Assembly: GCF_042655385.1 (NCBI RefSeq)
Contig: NZ_JBHSMA010000005.1
Location: 358,938-422,937, forward strand
DNA from: Larkinella bovis
Lineage (GTDB): Bacteria; Bacteroidota; Bacteroidia; Cytophagales; Spirosomataceae
Length of the DNA stretch: 64,000 bases
Direction of reading: 5' to 3'
Both the position numbers and the translations under genes were made by a program. How positions within the stretch are numbered: the stretch's first letter is position 1; the number at the start of each line of letters is the position of its first letter. Below the pieces are notes generated by a model. That model saw nothing but the letters and a program-made list of their open reading frames with translations. It did not search any database and was not told where the DNA came from. Below, piece after piece: positions 61,202 to 64,000 of this stretch.

Positions 61202-61216
61202 TATTGGGAAGTGAAA

Positions 61217-62893
61217 ATGAAAACGATAAAAGCATTAAGAGTTCCTTTGCTGGCGATGATGTGTTTATGGGTATCGGCCTGTAAGGAGGACCTTACCGAG
61301 ATTAACCAGAATCCCAACAGTCCGGAAAATGTGTCGTCCAACTACGTTCTAACCTATTCCCTGGTGAATAGCGGAAAGCTGGTCTTCAATATTGGTAGAG
61401 ACGGCTCCAAGATCGCGGCTGCTATGCAGTATATGCAGGCGGGAACCAACGAAGGGGCGGCCGAGAAGAACCAGTATGCCTGGACGCAGGATGGCTGGGG
61501 CAGCTACTACGATATCCTGCGGAACGTGCAGATCATTTATGATAATGGCGTGCGGGATGACAACAAGCTCTTCCAGGGCATCGGGCTGACCATGAAGTCC
61601 ATGCTGTTCGGCTTGCTGACCGACCTCTATGGCGACATCCCGTACAGCGAGGCCCTGCAGGCCAGCACCGGGTCGTTTTTTCCAAAATACGACAAACAGG
61701 CCGATGTCTACAAGGGCATTCTCTCTGACCTGAAAAAAGCCAACGAGCTGCTGCAAAACCTGACGCCGAAGGACGTGGTGAGCGCCACCTCCGATGTGAT
61801 GTATAAGGGTGATGCGACCAAATGGCGGAAGTTTGCCAATTCGCTGCGGCTGCGGTATGCCCTTCGTCTGGCGGATAAAAAGGCGGAGATGGCGGCATTG
61901 GGGATCAATCTGGAAACCGAGTTCAAGGAAGCGGCTGCCAGCGCATTTACCAGCAAGGCCGATGATGCCACCATTGCGTTCCTGGGGACTAACTCCGACA
62001 ACGCCCAGCCCGGCGGCCCGCTGGCGACGGCTACGCCCAACCGGCTGACCAAACCCGCCAAACCGCTCGTTGACAAGTTGCTTCAGTTGAACGATCCGAG
62101 GTTGCAGCGCTGGGCCAACCCGGTACTGAGAAAATGGGATGCCAACGTGAAAACAGAAACCACGAAGTCGGTCACGAACCTGTTCGGGGAGACATTTTCC
62201 GTGGTTTATGTGCCAACCGTGGCCTCCAGCGCCGATACCAACCTTTATGTAGGGTTACCGGTCGGTCTTCCCATTACGCAGGGCATTGTCTACAACAAGG
62301 GAAATGATGTAGCGGTTTATCCCAATGAGCGTAACCCCTACATTTCCTTAATTCATGACCGGTATCGGAACAATTCCGATCCCTATGTAGCGATGAATTT
62401 CATGAATTACCCCGAAGTTGAGTTTATCCTGGCTGAGGCTGCCCTGCTGGGCGGATTCGGTGCCACGGATGCGGAAGCGCATTACAAAAAAGCGGTCCAG
62501 GCGTCGATGGACAAAGAAGGGGCGCTGGCCGCCACCGGCTTTAAATTTGATACGTACTATGCGCAACCCGGTGTAAACTACGCGAGCGCGGCCAATAAGC
62601 AGGAACGGATTCTGGAGCAAAAATGGATCTCGTCCTGGTTCAGCATCCAATCCTGGTTCGACTGGCGACGGACGGGTTATCCCGCCCTCAAGACCGGTCC
62701 GGTGGCGCAGTTCGGCGCGGCTCTGCCAATCCGTTATATGTACCCTACGCCCAACCTGGATCCCAAATACATCGCCAATTACAAGGAGGCCGTAGAAAGG
62801 CTGGGCAATACCAACTTTATTCCTACCGGCCAAAGCAAGGATCACCATTACGCTAAAATGTGGCTTGTACAAGGGACCTCAAAACCGTGGTAG
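61217..62893 (+). CDS. SusD/RagB-family surface lipoprotein
   Basis: The 558-residue protein has a lipoprotein signal (LWVSAC, Cys22). A SusD-like fold follows, with TEINQNPNSPENV, then a helical TPR-like half (LFQGIGLTMKSMLFGLLTDLYGDIPYSEA) and C-terminal ILEQKWISSWFSIQSWFDWRRTGYP. It matches the nutrient-binding subfamily of PF12771 type. It caps the SusC barrel as the substrate-binding lid. It starts 15 bases after susC. No degradative enzyme follows, so the substrate is unknown. Confidence 0.94.
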   Translation: MKTIKALRVPLLAMMCLWVSACKEDLTEINQNPNSPENVSSNYVLTYSLVNSGKLVFNIGRDGSKIAAAMQYMQAGTNEGAAEKNQYAWTQDGWGSYYDILRNVQIIYDNGVRDDNKLFQGIGLTMKSMLFGLLTDLYGDIPYSEALQASTGSFFPKYDKQADVYKGILSDLKKANELLQNLTPKDVVSATSDVMYKGDATKWRKFANSLRLRYALRLADKKAEMAALGINLETEFKEAAASAFTSKADDATIAFLGTNSDNAQPGGPLATATPNRLTKPAKPLVDKLLQLNDPRLQRWANPVLRKWDANVKTETTKSVTNLFGETFSVVYVPTVASSADTNLYVGLPVGLPITQGIVYNKGNDVAVYPNERNPYISLIHDRYRNNSDPYVAMNFMNYPEVEFILAEAALLGGFGATDAEAHYKKAVQASMDKEGALAATGFKFDTYYAQPGVNYASAANKQERILEQKWISSWFSIQSWFDWRRTGYPALKTGPVAQFGAALPIRYMYPTPNLDPKYIANYKEAVERLGNTNFIPTGQSKDHHYAKMWLVQGTSKPW

Positions 62894-62954
62894 AGAGGCT
62901 TAAATGTTAGTAAACCTGAGTCATCCCGAAGTTTGATAACTCTGTTTTAAAAGC

Positions 62955-63002
62955 GAAAACCTTCCGAATTTAGTGGTGCGAACTACTAAGCGGAAGGTTT
63001 TC
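62955..63002. repeat. Hairpin at the edge of the IS
   Basis: Outer arms GAAAACCTTCCG / CGGAAGGTTTTC pair perfectly and inner TTAGT / ACTAA adds five pairs. It lies directly before the transposase. It may terminate susCD transcription or shield the IS from read-through; the exact IS end is not visible. Confidence 0.65.
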
Positions 63003-64000
63003 TTATGAGGCTTTGTTAGGGGGCATTATTCGCTTCCGACCTAACAGTCTGGGGTTACTGTTGAGCGAGTTGGGCGGTAAACTCCTCGGTGAGCAACACG
63101 CTCCGGCCGCAACCAAACGCATCAGCAACCTGCTTCGCAGTAAAGCTTGGAGTCACACACTGATTGAAGCGTTTCTTCTGGAGAAAGCCCAGAACGTGGC
63201 CCAGCAGCTACAGGATCAGCCTCAGGTCGGGGTCTTGATCTGGGACGAAAGTGTGATCGAAAAATCCGAGAGTATCCGCTCGGAAGGCGTATATGCGGTT
63301 CGGAGCAGCAAAGCCAAACGGCTCAAAGGCAGCAGACCCGGTTTCTTTAATCCGCCCGGCGGACGCCCCGTGCCTGTACCCGGCTTTGAGTGGATGGGTC
63401 TATTACTGGCTGGTTTGAAGACTCATCCCTGCATTGCCTTCTTCTGGTGGTACACCCCGCGGGGTGAACACGCTCAGGACCGCTTACTGCTCCAGACCGG
63501 CCTACTGCAGGAGGCTGTTAAGGCGTTCGGTCGCTGTGGCCTGTGTTTGGGCTATGCTGGGAAACGCGGGCTGGGCAAGCTGATCGAGCAGGCGGTGCCC
63601 TTTGTGCTGCGCTGGCCCCAACGCTACCAACTTGTGGATCAGAAGGGGCAACGAAACGCTTGGAAGATTGCCCGTAGCAAACCGGCTCAGGTGCGCCGTG
63701 CGATCTGGGATGCCCACCAGCACCAGTGGCGTAAGGGGGCTTGGCCTTACCCGTTACCCATCCGGATTACCCTCAGCAAGTTTTATGGCTGGTTGTCTGC
63801 CGGATTGGGAAGGGGAAAGAACCGTGGTATTTATAGACCAATCAGCCTTGTCAGGATGCGGATCAACTTTGGTCGGTGGTGCTGGCTTATGCCCGTCGGT
63901 GGCCAATTGAAGCCTGCTGGCGCTTTTCCAAAAGTGCGTTGGCGATTCAGTGGCCCCGACTGTGGTTCTGGCTCAACCGACGCAAGTTGATGATGATGGT
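63003..64000 (+). mobile_element. Insertion sequence, left part (runs off the window)
   Basis: The element contains a decayed DDE-type transposase gene continuing past base 64000. The left boundary is approximate: no terminal inverted repeat could be verified because the right end is outside the window. Confidence 0.6.
63013..64000 (+). pseudogene. IS4-like DDE transposase, frameshifted
   Basis: The first about 255 codons read as a transposase, with the first catalytic Asp in VLIWDESVIEKSES. The second catalytic block, normally a W/F-DRG-Y/F-AG motif, reads LCLGYAGK, so the Asp is missing, which suggests a small deletion near 63555. Near 63785 the homologous reading moves to another frame (WLVVCRIGKGKEPWYL), which meets TAG at 63834. 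Beyond it the same frame reads WSVVLAYARRWPIEACWRFSKS, including the third catalytic Glu, to the window edge. The gene is therefore inactive. Confidence 0.75.

Noticed and set aside
1..64000. tRNA, rRNA, tmRNA or riboswitch genes
   Set aside because: Each gap was read on both strands for clover-leaf ends, TTCGA-type T-loops and known riboswitch cores; nothing convincing was seen, including no cobalamin riboswitch ahead of the B12-dependent mutase.

Overview
The window looks like a chromosomal segment of a Bacteroidota bacterium, most likely Cytophagales and close to Spirosoma/Larkinella-type genomes. The signs are a SusC/SusD pair, type IX secretion C-terminal sorting domains, DUF4230, DUF3108 and NFACT proteins, promoters of the TTG-N(17-23)-TAnnTTTG kind, little use of Shine-Dalgarno sites, and GC in the mid-50s by eye. 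I saw no rRNA, tRNA or CRISPR array. The assignment below family level is inference.

Layout. 1-11 kb holds housekeeping and small genes: the end of a T9SS-sorted protein, a rhodanese, miaA, a DUF4230 protein overlapping a secreted M1 aminopeptidase, a VOC protein, an NFACT protein, a cellobiose 2-epimerase-like enzyme, an MBL hydrolase, a single-domain response regulator and a WapI-type immunity protein. 11-15 kb is a two-gene methylmalonyl-CoA mutase operon. 15-18.6 kb is dnaA followed by two tandem paralogues of a FemAB/GNAT-like family. 18.6-31.8 kb carries a three-gene envelope cluster, recA, a PhzF protein divergent from a MocR-type regulator, citrate synthase, a membrane acyltransferase, and a LysR regulator divergent from glycerol-3-phosphate dehydrogenase. 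31.9-34.6 kb is a P-type cation ATPase. 34.8-41.8 kb is a six-gene efflux locus (TetR, TolC, HlyD-type lipoprotein, two ABC ATPases, two ABC-2 permeases) resembling E. coli ybhGFSR with YbhF split in two. 42-48.8 kb is a sugar block: a hexuronate-type MFS transporter, an unusual CE4-GH39 fusion and a GH106 rhamnosidase. 49-57 kb is mixed accessory content (small orphan, beta-barrel, PGB-CHAP protein, cupin, amidohydrolase, low-GC membrane protein, SDR and AraC regulator). 57.4-62.9 kb is a truncated sigma-factor-like ORF followed by SusC and SusD. A decayed IS transposase runs off the right edge.

The most unusual content is not a gene. Many gaps hold long imperfect palindromes whose arms are built from degenerate repeats of a short word, in several sequence families. 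One palindromic pair lies in frame inside the large mutase subunit, in the linker between its two domains. Another lies in frame ahead of the signal peptide of the CE4-GH39 enzyme. Two copies of one family bracket the transporter/CE4-GH39 block. Separately, the heptamer AAAACCG/CGGTTTT is enriched by more than an order of magnitude by hand count. The tetR and tolC upstream regions share a near-identical 16-bp palindrome that is a good candidate operator.
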